A stretch of DNA of 64,000 nucleotides from Bradyrhizobium zhengyangense. Lineage in GTDB: Bacteria; Pseudomonadota; Alphaproteobacteria; Rhizobiales; Xanthobacteraceae. The stretch is from NCBI RefSeq assembly GCF_022012435.1, contig NZ_JAKLUA010000018.1, positions 1 through 64,000 on the forward strand, given 5' to 3'. The notes under the pieces are model-generated. The model was not told the DNA's origin. It was given only the letters and a program-made list of their open reading frames with translations, and searched no databases. The position numbers and the translations under genes are program-made. Positions 8,268 through 15,934 of this stretch are shown in pieces (within the stretch, counting starts at the first letter, position 1; every line of letters starts with the position of its first letter).

Positions 8268-9520
8268 CCGACGATACGCAACGGGTTTCGACCGCGCGGT
8301 TGCTCGACCGTCGCGACGAGCGCGTCGCACACGCGGATACTCTCAGTGGCACGATCGGCGCCTTCGTCGACCGGGTCCGGTCGGGCGACCTCGGCTCCCT
8401 GCCGGTAGTTGTCGGCCTGCTGATCATCTGCACCGCATTCCAGAGCCTCAATCCGGTTTTCCTGGCGCCTGACAATCTGGTCAATCTGCTGTTCGATTGC
8501 TCGACCGTCGGCGTCATCTCGCTCGGCATCGTTTGTGTCCTGATGGTCGGCGAGATTGACCTTTCGGTCGGTTCGGTGAGCGGGTTCTCCTCCGCGCTGA
8601 TCGGCGTGCTCTGGGTCAATCAGGATTGGCCCGTCGCGGTGGCAGTCGTCACGGCGCTGGTGCTGGGCGCCTCGATCGGCGCACTCTATGCGTTCCTGTT
8701 CAACCGCCTGGGCATGCCGAGCTTCGTCTCGACTCTATCAGGCCTGCTGGCGTGGCTCGGCCTGCAACTCTACCTGCTCGGCTCGTCCGGCTCGATCAAT
8801 CTCCCTTACGGATCGCCGCTGGTCAATTTCGGACAGATGCTGGTCATGCCGCCGATCGTATCCTACACGCTCGCGGCACTTGCCGGCGTGGTCGTGTTCG
8901 CGACTGGTTACCGCATGGCTGCGCGCAGGCGAGCGGCAGGGCTGTCTGCAAGTACGCTCAGTCGCCTTCTGCTGAAGGCTGCGCTCGTTATCGTCGTGCT
9001 CGAATTCATTGTCTACTATCTCAATCTCGCGCGCGGCGTTCCGTGGATGTTCGGCCTGTTCGTCGGCTTGTGCGTGGTCATGAACTACGCACTGAAGCGG
9101 ACCAAATGGGGCCGCTCAATGAGCGCGGTCGGAGGCAATCGCGAGGCCGCCCGTCGTGCCGGCATCAACGTTCGCCAGATCCATATGACCGCCTTCATGC
9201 TATGCTCCACGCTGGCAGCCGCCGGCGGTATCCTTGGCGCCGCGCGGCTGGCCTCTTCCAGCCAGCAGGCCGGTACGGGAGATGTGAACCTCAACGCCAT
9301 CGCTGCAGCGGTCATCGGCGGCACCAGCCTGTTTGGCGGCCGCGGCAGCGCTTATTCCGCGCTGCTCGGTATCATCGTCATCCAGTCGATCGCCAGCGGC
9401 CTCACGCTGCTCGATCTCTCTTCGTCGCTTCGGTACATGATCACCGGCGCCGTGCTTGCCGTTGCGGTTATCGTCGACTCGCTGGCACGACGCTCGCGTG
9501 TCTCCCATGGCCGAGCCTAA
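8264..9520 (+). CDS. Sugar ABC transporter permease (XylH/RbsC type)
   Basis: A 418-residue BPD_transp_2 permease with about ten membrane helices. Family features include VCVLMVGEIDLSVGSVSGFSSALIG (conserved loop between helices), NRLGMPSFVSTLSGLLAWLGLQL, and the ATPase-coupling segment RTKWGRSMSAVGGNREAARRAGINV followed by AAAVIGGTSLFGGRGS. It overlaps the ATPase gene by four bases and is followed after 24 nt by the SDR gene, so these belong to one operon. Homodimer expected. Confidence 0.93.
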   Translation: MTDDTQRVSTARLLDRRDERVAHADTLSGTIGAFVDRVRSGDLGSLPVVVGLLIICTAFQSLNPVFLAPDNLVNLLFDCSTVGVISLGIVCVLMVGEIDLSVGSVSGFSSALIGVLWVNQDWPVAVAVVTALVLGASIGALYAFLFNRLGMPSFVSTLSGLLAWLGLQLYLLGSSGSINLPYGSPLVNFGQMLVMPPIVSYTLAALAGVVVFATGYRMAARRRAAGLSASTLSRLLLKAALVIVVLEFIVYYLNLARGVPWMFGLFVGLCVVMNYALKRTKWGRSMSAVGGNREAARRAGINVRQIHMTAFMLCSTLAAAGGILGAARLASSSQQAGTGDVNLNAIAAAVIGGTSLFGGRGSAYSALLGIIVIQSIASGLTLLDLSSSLRYMITGAVLAVAVIVDSLARRSRVSHGRA

Positions 9521-9544
9521 CAAACTCCAACAAGAGGACCGACC

Positions 9545-10273
9545 GTGGGCCAGGAACTTGCAGGAAAGGTTGCCGCCATTACCGGTGCTGCGTCGGGCAT
9601 CGGTCTCGAGTGCGCCAGGGCAATGATCGCAGCAGGCGCGCGCGTGGTGCTGGTCGACCGGGCGGAGGAGGCGCTGAACAGTGTCTGTTCCGAGCTTGGC
9701 GATAACGCGATTCCGCTGCGTATCGACCTGACCGATGCTGCTGACATGGCCGGCATGATGCCGCAGGTGCTCGAGAGGGCGGGCCGGCTCGACATCTTTC
9801 ATGCCAATGCCGGCACCTATGTCGGCGGCGAGGTGCTTGGCGGCGACCCCGACGCCTGGGACCGCATGCTGAACCTCAACGTCAATGCGATGTTTCGCTC
9901 CATCCACGCGGTGTTGCCCCACATGGTCGAGCGCAAGAGCGGTGACATCATCGTCACCAGTTCGATCGCCGGTCTCGTCCCTGTCGTCTGGGAGCCGATC
10001 TACACCGCCTCAAAACACGCCGTGCAGGCTTTTGTCCATACCGTGCGTCGGCAGGTCGCCAAATACGGCCTGCGCGTCGGCGCGGTGGCGCCCGGCCCGG
10101 TCGTGACCGCACTCATCAGCGACTGGCCGAAGGAGAAGCTCGAGCAGGAAATGGCAGCCGGTGGCCTAATCCAGCCGACGGAAGTTGCGCAGGCCGTACT
10201 GTTCATGTTGACCCGTCCGAGAAATGTCACGATCCGCGACCTCGTGATCCTGCCGCAGAGCAACGATCTCTAA
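9545..10273 (+). CDS. SDR-family dehydrogenase, probable pentitol (ribitol-type) dehydrogenase
   Basis: A 242-residue classical short-chain dehydrogenase: cofactor motif TGAASGIG near residue 14, NAG motif HANAG, catalytic Ser in TSSIAGL and YxxxK in IYTASKHA. The acidic residue after the second strand (VLVDRAEE) favours NAD(H). GTG start at 9545 with AAGAGG seven bases upstream. It lies between a pentose-type transporter and a pentulokinase, which suggests oxidation of an imported pentitol to a ketopentose; ribitol to D-ribulose is the best guess. Other polyols such as xylitol or arabitol are not excluded. Confidence 0.85.
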   Translation: MGQELAGKVAAITGAASGIGLECARAMIAAGARVVLVDRAEEALNSVCSELGDNAIPLRIDLTDAADMAGMMPQVLERAGRLDIFHANAGTYVGGEVLGGDPDAWDRMLNLNVNAMFRSIHAVLPHMVERKSGDIIVTSSIAGLVPVVWEPIYTASKHAVQAFVHTVRRQVAKYGLRVGAVAPGPVVTALISDWPKEKLEQEMAAGGLIQPTEVAQAVLFMLTRPRNVTIRDLVILPQSNDL

Positions 10274-10321
10274 GCTACCGCGTCTGCGCTCTGTATGTCG
10301 CTTCATGTGAGGGACTCCGCG

Positions 10322-11935
10322 ATGACTCGTCATTTTCTGGGCATCGACGTCGGCACGGGCAGTGCGAGAGCAGGGGTCTTCGATCGCTCCGGCAGGCTTG
10401 TCTCCTCCGATAAGGCCGACATCATGCTGTGGCGGGAGGCCGGCGATATTGTCGAGCAGTCGAGCGAGGACGTCTGGCGCGCCGTATGCCTCAGCGTGCG
10501 CGGCGCGGTCGAAAAGGCCGACATCGCGCCCGACAGCATTGCCGGCATCGGATTTGACGCGACCTGCTCGCTGGTGGTGTTGGGCAGTGGCGGCGCGCCG
10601 CTTGCCGTCGGCCCGTCCGGCGATTCCGCCCGCAATATCATCGTGTGGATGGATCATCGTGCGGTCGATCAGGCGCGCCGCATCAACCGCGCCGGCGCGA
10701 AAGTTCTCGACTATGTCGGGGGAACGATCTCACCCGAGATGGAGACGCCGAAACTGTTGTGGCTTGCCGAAAACATGCCGCGCAGCTTTGCGGACGCCTG
10801 GCAGTTCATGGACCTCACTGATTTCCTCACCTGGCGTGCAACCGGGAGCCTTGCCCGCTCCACCTGCACCGTCACGTGCAAGTGGACCTATCTGGGCCAC
10901 GAAGATCGCTGGGATGCCGATTTCTTTCGCTCGGTCGGTCTCGGCACGCTGGCCGACGAGCAGTTTCGCCGCATCGGTACCGAGATCGTGCCCGGCGGCA
11001 CACGGCTGGCCGCCGGCCTGACGGCAGAGGCAGCGACCGACCTTGGCCTGAAGTCGGGCACATCAGTTGCGGCAGGTCTTATCGACGCGCATGCGGGCGG
11101 TGTCGGCACGGTCGGCGCGCGCGGAACTGCGGGTACGGCGCTCACCCGCATGGCCTATGTGTTCGGAACGTCGGCCTGCACCATGTCAACCACCGAGAAT
11201 CCGGTCTTCGTTCCCGGTGTTTGGGGACCTTATTTCTCCGCCATGGTTCCGGGGCTGTGGCTCAATGAGGGTGGACAGTCGGTCGCCGGTGCAGCCATTG
11301 ACCATCTCATCCAGATGCATCCGTATTCTGCACAGGCGACACAGACGGCGCGTCAGCACCAACGGACGCTCGCGGATTGGCTGGCCGCGCAGGTGGACGC
11401 GCGCGGCGGTGCGGAGATGGTTCGCGACCTGGTGGGCGAGCTTCATGTCGTGCCAGAGTTTCTCGGCAACCGCGCGCCTTTCGCGGATCCCGATGCGCGT
11501 GCGCTGATCGCTGGACTGGATATGCGCTCCGACCTGGAGAGCTTGCTCGCCCTCTATCTTGCTGGCCTGTGCGGCCTCGGCCACGGCGCGCGCCAGATCG
11601 TGCGCACCCAGCAGGACAAAGGTATCGCCATCGATACGATCGTCGTCAGCGGTGGAGCGGCTCAGAGCCGCCTGGTGCGGCAGGTGCTCGCCGATACGAC
11701 CGGCCTCACGGTTGCTGCCTCGGCATCTCCGGAGCCGGTGTTGCTCGGCTCCGCGATGCTCGGATCGGTCGCTTCCGGCGACCACACCGATGTCAGAGAG
11801 GCGATGGAGGCGATGTCGGCCCTAGGAGAAATCCATCCACCGCACGGGGCCCTGGCCAGTTGGAACGCCAGGCGGTTCGCAGCCTTCGAGGCCTTGCAGC
11901 AGGTCGGCCGAGCGATCCGAAGCACCGCTGGCTAG
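10322..11935 (+). CDS. FGGY-family pentulose kinase (ribulokinase-like)
   Basis: A 537-residue FGGY carbohydrate kinase; phosphorylates a ketopentose with ATP. N-terminal phosphate-binding strand FLGIDVGTGSARAGVFDRSG, IGFDATCSLVVL, the substrate-region WMDHRAVDQA and SPEMETPKLLWLAENMP are those of the D-ribulokinase-like pentulose kinase group, and the C-terminal ATP domain has VVSGGAAQSRLVRQVLADTTG. ATG 10322 has GAGGGA at 10309-10314; an ATG at 10295 is an alternative. Last gene of the operon before the terminator at 11940. Product would be a pentulose-5-phosphate entering the pentose phosphate pathway. Confidence 0.88.
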   Translation: MTRHFLGIDVGTGSARAGVFDRSGRLVSSDKADIMLWREAGDIVEQSSEDVWRAVCLSVRGAVEKADIAPDSIAGIGFDATCSLVVLGSGGAPLAVGPSGDSARNIIVWMDHRAVDQARRINRAGAKVLDYVGGTISPEMETPKLLWLAENMPRSFADAWQFMDLTDFLTWRATGSLARSTCTVTCKWTYLGHEDRWDADFFRSVGLGTLADEQFRRIGTEIVPGGTRLAAGLTAEAATDLGLKSGTSVAAGLIDAHAGGVGTVGARGTAGTALTRMAYVFGTSACTMSTTENPVFVPGVWGPYFSAMVPGLWLNEGGQSVAGAAIDHLIQMHPYSAQATQTARQHQRTLADWLAAQVDARGGAEMVRDLVGELHVVPEFLGNRAPFADPDARALIAGLDMRSDLESLLALYLAGLCGLGHGARQIVRTQQDKGIAIDTIVVSGGAAQSRLVRQVLADTTGLTVAASASPEPVLLGSAMLGSVASGDHTDVREAMEAMSALGEIHPPHGALASWNARRFAAFEALQQVGRAIRSTAG

Positions 11936-11939
11936 ATGG

Positions 11940-11980
11940 CAACCCCATGCCTCTACTGTGCATGGGGTTGTTTTCGCGTT
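11940..11980 (+). terminator. Rho-independent terminator of the pentitol operon
   Basis: 11-bp perfect stem CAACCCCATGC (11940-11950) / GCATGGGGTTG (11960-11970) followed by TTTTCGCGTTTTCGTT. The 3' arm plus tail is a 24-base block repeated exactly at 58518-58541. Confidence 0.88.
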
Positions 11981-11985
11981 TTCGT

Positions 11986-12744
11986 TCAGCCACGGCCCAC
12001 GAACGGCATCTTGGTCGCCATGACCGTCATGGTCAGCACGTTGGCGTCGAGCGGCAGGCCGGCCATGTAGGCCACGGCATCGCCGACCGCCTTCGCGTCC
12101 ATGCGCGGCTCGTGCTTGGTGGTGCCGTCGGGCTGCAGCACGCCGGGGCCGTTGACCATGCGATCGGTCATCGGGGTTGCGGCATTGCCGATGTCGACCT
12201 GGCCGACCGCGATGTCATACATGCGGCCGTCGAGGTTGCTGGCCTTGGTGAGGCCCGTGATGGCGTGCTTGGTCGAGGTGTAGGCCGCCGAGAACGGCCG
12301 CGGCGCATGCGCCGAGATCGAGCCGTTGTTGATGATGCGGCCGCCGCGCGGGCTCTGGTCCTTCATGATGCGGAAGGCGTGCTGGGTGCACAGGAACGGG
12401 CCGGTGAGGTTGGTGTTCACCACCGCCTGCCACTGCTCGAGGCTGAGGTCCTCGAAATTGACGGCGGGCGCACCCATGCCGGCATTGTTGAAGAGCACGT
12501 CGAGGCGGCCGTAGGTCGCCTTCACCTTGTCGAACAGCGCGGCGATGGACTCCGGCTTGGTCATGTCGGCGGTGACGCAGAGGCTCTTTCCCGCGGGGCC
12601 GAGCTTGGCGGTCTCCTCGAGCATCTCCATGCGGCGGCCTGCGAGCACCACGGTGAAGCCGGTGTTCATCAGCGCCAGTGCAGCCGCGCGTCCGACACCG
12701 GTGCCGGCGCCCGTCACCAGGGCGATCTTTTTTGCTTCACTCAT
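11986..12744 (-). CDS. SDR-family oxidoreductase
   Basis: A 252-residue classical short-chain dehydrogenase with TGAGTGVG (residues 11-18), NNAG in VLFNNAGMGAP, catalytic Ser in NNGSISAH and YxxxK in AYTSTKHA. The Arg-Arg after strand 2 (LAGRRMEML) favours NADP(H). It is 25 nt downstream of the Anbu protease gene on the same strand and is therefore probably the last gene of that operon. Substrate unknown. Convergent with the pentulokinase across a terminator. Confidence 0.88.
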   Translation of the reverse strand: MSEAKKIALVTGAGTGVGRAAALALMNTGFTVVLAGRRMEMLEETAKLGPAGKSLCVTADMTKPESIAALFDKVKATYGRLDVLFNNAGMGAPAVNFEDLSLEQWQAVVNTNLTGPFLCTQHAFRIMKDQSPRGGRIINNGSISAHAPRPFSAAYTSTKHAITGLTKASNLDGRMYDIAVGQVDIGNAATPMTDRMVNGPGVLQPDGTTKHEPRMDAKAVGDAVAYMAGLPLDANVLTMTVMATKMPFVGRG

Positions 12745-12769
12745 CGTTTCCTGCCTTTTCTTTGAGTTG

Positions 12770-13528
12770 TCAGGTTTTGGGTTCTTTTTCGTTCTTGTAG
12801 GGCGGCCGCGGAATGTTCTGATGCGCCGCGCGCAGTGCCGCCGACCAGCGCGAGCGAAGGTCGTGGAAATAAGGCTCGCCGGCCTCGATGCGGTGGTTCA
12901 GGTCCGCATCGTAAGCGTCCGAGCGCACCACCAGCACGTCGATCGGAAGGCCGACGCCGAGATTCGAGCGCATCGTCGAGTCCATCGAGATCAGGCCGGT
13001 CTTCAGCGCCTCGTAAAGCTCGACGTCGTAATGCATGGCGCGGTCGAGCACCGGCTTGCCGTATTTGTGCTCGCCGATCTGCAAGTAAGGCGTGTCGGTG
13101 GTGCACTCGATGAAATTGCCGGCGGTGTAGACCATGAACAGGCGCATGCGCGCGCCCTTGATCTGGCCGCCGAACAGGAACGAGACGTCGAAGGAGACGT
13201 CCTCGGATTTCAGCGCCGGTCCCTCGGTCGCATGCACCGCCCGGATCGCCCGGCCGATGCGCTGGGCCGCCTGGAACATGGTCGGCGCGTTCATCAGCGT
13301 CTCGATCTCGCCCGTGTTGGGGTCCTCGAGGCCTTCGGTCAGGGTGGACAGCACCGACTGGCTGATGGCGAGATTGCCGGCGCTGGCGATCGCCATGATG
13401 CGGTCGCCGGGCTTGGAGAAGATGTGCAGCTTGCGGAAGGTCGAGACATTGTCGAGGCCGGCATTGGTGCGGGTATCGGCGATCATCACCAGACCGTCCC
13501 GAACCAGGATTCCGCAACAATAGGTCAT
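12770..13528 (-). CDS. Anbu-type proteasome-like protease
   Basis: A 252-residue member of the Anbu (ancestral beta subunit) group of Ntn hydrolases related to HslV and 20S beta subunits. It begins MTYCCGILVRDGLVMIADTR; removing Met leaves Thr as the expected N-terminal nucleophile, with Asp18 (ADTRTNAG) and Lys33 (STFRKLH) matching the Thr1/Asp17/Lys33 triad of proteasomes. ATG 13528 is fixed by this architecture, so the longer frame to 13723 is rejected. No ATPase partner of the HslU or Mpa type is adjacent; instead ATP-grasp, alpha-E and transglutaminase-like genes are upstream, the usual Anbu company. Physiological substrate is unknown. Confidence 0.9.
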   Translation of the reverse strand: MTYCCGILVRDGLVMIADTRTNAGLDNVSTFRKLHIFSKPGDRIMAIASAGNLAISQSVLSTLTEGLEDPNTGEIETLMNAPTMFQAAQRIGRAIRAVHATEGPALKSEDVSFDVSFLFGGQIKGARMRLFMVYTAGNFIECTTDTPYLQIGEHKYGKPVLDRAMHYDVELYEALKTGLISMDSTMRSNLGVGLPIDVLVVRSDAYDADLNHRIEAGEPYFHDLRSRWSAALRAAHQNIPRPPYKNEKEPKT

Positions 13529-13616
13529 TTCCAGTCCCCGAACGCGTTTGCGCGAAATTACTAGCCAATTTCGCCGCCCGCTCCAACCCCCGATTCCCAG
13601 GGGGAGGTCGGCGATC

Positions 13617-14024
13617 TCAGTCCGCGGCGTCGGCGAGGAACGCCTGGTCGACGGGAACGCCGAGCGCGGTGACCAGCCGGTTGGTCTCGGAGGCCATGCC
13701 GACGATGGCGAGCAGCTCGCCATATTCGGCCTCAGTCATGCCCTTGGCCCGCGCGGCGGCCGTGTGCGAATGGATGCAGTAGCTGCAGCCATGCGCGATC
13801 GACACAGCGACATAGAGCATCTCCTTGACCTTGGGATCGAGCGCGCCCGGCGCCATCACCTCCTTCGGGCTCTCCCAGGTCCGCCGCAGCGTCTTCGGAT
13901 CATGCGCCAGCGCGCGCCAGAAATTGTTGACGAAGTCCGACTTCCGCACCTTGCGGATGTCGTCGAAAACGGCGCGCGCCTCGAGTGAGAGCTCGTCATC
14001 CGAAAGCAGTTTGACTGTCGCCAT
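13617..14024 (-). CDS. Carboxymuconolactone decarboxylase / AhpD-like protein
   Basis: A 135-residue CMD-domain protein with the AhpD redox motif: Cys80, Cys83 and His87 in HGCSYCIHSH and Glu68 in PKVKEMLYVAVSIAHG. AhpD-type proteins are thiol peroxidase or disulfide-exchange enzymes; true decarboxylases lack this CxxC. It lies inside the Anbu operon, 65 nt after the transglutaminase gene and 88 nt before the protease gene, same strand. Whether it belongs functionally to that system or is a passenger cannot be decided here. Confidence 0.88.
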   Translation of the reverse strand: MATVKLLSDDELSLEARAVFDDIRKVRKSDFVNNFWRALAHDPKTLRRTWESPKEVMAPGALDPKVKEMLYVAVSIAHGCSYCIHSHTAAARAKGMTEAEYGELLAIVGMASETNRLVTALGVPVDQAFLADAAD

Positions 14025-14089
14025 GGGGTCCTCGCAGGGCCATTTGATCCCGCGATCATAGCACGCCTGATGAGACTGGCCGTTGGCGT

Positions 14090-14938
14090 CTAGCTCTGCC
14101 GCTGCGACTGCGATTGCGACTGCCCGCCGCGGCCGGCCTGCTCGACCTTGACCGCGACGGTCAGCGTCTCCGCGCCGCCGCCATAGCGGGTGCCGCGCAC
14201 GGGGGCTGCGCCGAGATAGTCGAGCCCGATCGCGACGCGGACATGGGCATCTGTGGTGCAGATGCTGTTGGCGGGATCGAAGCCGACCCAACCGAGGTCA
14301 GGCACATAGGCTTCCGCCCAGGCGTGGCCGGCGTCCTGATGCACCGTGCCGTCGGAGCGCAGGAAATGGCCGGAGACGAAGCGCGCCGGCACGCCGCCGG
14401 TGCGGGCGCAGGCGATGAAGATATGCGCATAGTCCTGGCACACGCCGCGCTTCAGCGTGAACGCGTCGGCGGCCGAGGTGCCGCTGTTGGTCGGGTCCTC
14501 GTCAAAGGTCATGTGATCGCTGATCTCGCTCATCAGCGCGTGCAGGAAACCGAGCGTGTCGCTCTCGGCCTCGCTGCGCAGCTGGCGCGCGACCGCCGCC
14601 ATCGCCGGATTGACGGTCGTGAGGTCCGTGGTGCGCAGGAACATGTCGGCGGGAAAGCGCTCGTCTGCGCCGCGCAGCACGCCGCCGGTATCGTGCGTCT
14701 CGATCAGGCCTTCGGCCGTGATCTTGATGTCGCTGACGGGGCCGCAGGACAGCACATGGGTGACGTTGCCGAACGCGTCCTCGTGCATGTCGAGCTTGGT
14801 GTCGGTGGAAACGTCGATCTGCCACTCCGCCACATACTGCCCGTCATGGCTGCACGGCGTCATGCGCAGGATCTGGATCACGCTCGTCGCCGCCGGCTCG
14901 TAGCGATAGGTCGTGGTGTGCTGGATTCGCAGGCGCAT
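14090..14938 (-). CDS. Transglutaminase-like cysteine protease/ligase of the Anbu cluster
   Basis: A 282-residue protein: N-terminal bacterial transglutaminase-like region (MRLRIQHTTTYRYEPAATS, residues 1 to about 85) followed by a transglutaminase core with the triad Cys167 (KRGVCQDYAH), His205 (DAGHAWAEAY) and Asp221 (GFDPANS). The C-terminal tail ends in a Gln/Ser repeat (SQSQSQRQS). Such proteins either cross-link or cleave amide bonds. It is 47 nt downstream of the alpha-E gene and part of the conserved ATP-grasp / alpha-E / transglutaminase / Anbu set. No signal peptide, so cytoplasmic action is expected. Confidence 0.9.
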   Translation of the reverse strand: MRLRIQHTTTYRYEPAATSVIQILRMTPCSHDGQYVAEWQIDVSTDTKLDMHEDAFGNVTHVLSCGPVSDIKITAEGLIETHDTGGVLRGADERFPADMFLRTTDLTTVNPAMAAVARQLRSEAESDTLGFLHALMSEISDHMTFDEDPTNSGTSAADAFTLKRGVCQDYAHIFIACARTGGVPARFVSGHFLRSDGTVHQDAGHAWAEAYVPDLGWVGFDPANSICTTDAHVRVAIGLDYLGAAPVRGTRYGGGAETLTVAVKVEQAGRGGQSQSQSQRQS

Positions 14939-14985
14939 GGTGTTTTGATTCCGTCAGTCCGGGTGTCCCGGAATGACTGCGTGGA

Positions 14986-15930
14986 TCAGATCAAATACTG
15001 CTTCGTGATGATTTCGCCCAGCCTGGAATTGTCGGCGATGAATTCCTGAATGAATTCATGCACCCCATGCTGGAAAATGTCGTTCATGTTGCTGTGTTCC
15101 AGCCGGTTGCGGATGCCGCGGGCGTGGCGCTGGGCCGGGCCTTGCCGGCCATAGGCCACACCGATCTGGTCGAGATTGCGCACGAGATTGTCGTAGCAGC
15201 TCGCCAGCGAGCGCGGCAGCGTGCCGTTGAGGATGAGCAGATCCGCCACCAGCCAAGGCTTCAGCGTTTCGCGATAGACCCAGTGATAGGCCGTCAGCGC
15301 CGAGACCGAACGCAGGATCGAGCTCCACTGGTAGAAGTCGAGCGGGCCGCCGACATGCTCCTCCTCGGGCAGCAGCACGTGATACTTCACGTCGAGAATG
15401 CGGGCGGTGTTGTCGGCGCGCTCAAGATGCAGGCCGAGGCGGGAGAACCAATAGGCGTCGTTGCGCAGCATGGTCCGGTAGGCCGAGCCGTCGAAGCGCA
15501 GCGAGGTCTCCTGCACGAAGCGCAGGAACTTTGCCAGGTCCTCGCGCGTCGAGGTGCCCTTGCTCCAGACCTCCTGCAACTCGATCCAGGCCGAGTTGAT
15601 GGTGTCCCACATTTCGCTCGTCAGCGCGGTGCGCACCGAGCGCGAGTTCAGCCGCGCCGCTTCGATGCAGTTCCGGATCGAGGACGGGTTGTCGGCCGAG
15701 AACGAAAGGTAGTCGACCACGTTGTGCTCGTTGGCTTCCTCGTGGGTCTGATAGAAGCTCTCCGCGACGCCGGCGGTGAGCAGCGCGGAGTCCCATTCGT
15801 TGGTCTTGCCGATATAGGCGGCTGGAAGCGCGGTGACGCGCAGGGTCGCATCGATGGTGCGTGCGAGATATTCGGCCCGTTCGACGTAGCGGGCGAGCCA
15901 GTAGAGGTTTTCGGCGGTACGCGACAGCAT
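14986..15930 (-). CDS. Alpha-E domain protein (DUF403)
   Basis: A 314-residue all-helical alpha-E protein beginning MLSRTAENLYWLARYVERAEYLAR, the family signature. Rich in conserved Arg, Glu and Trp residues (ERADNTARILDVKYH; YLSFSADNPSSIRNCIEAAR). Its activity is unknown; it occurs almost always beside a circularly permuted ATP-grasp enzyme, from whose stop codon it is separated by only four bases here, so the two are translationally coupled. Comparative-genomic work has proposed it as a partner in peptide-bond formation. Confidence 0.92.
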   Translation of the reverse strand: MLSRTAENLYWLARYVERAEYLARTIDATLRVTALPAAYIGKTNEWDSALLTAGVAESFYQTHEEANEHNVVDYLSFSADNPSSIRNCIEAARLNSRSVRTALTSEMWDTINSAWIELQEVWSKGTSTREDLAKFLRFVQETSLRFDGSAYRTMLRNDAYWFSRLGLHLERADNTARILDVKYHVLLPEEEHVGGPLDFYQWSSILRSVSALTAYHWVYRETLKPWLVADLLILNGTLPRSLASCYDNLVRNLDQIGVAYGRQGPAQRHARGIRNRLEHSNMNDIFQHGVHEFIQEFIADNSRLGEIITKQYLI

Positions 15931-15934
15931 CTCT

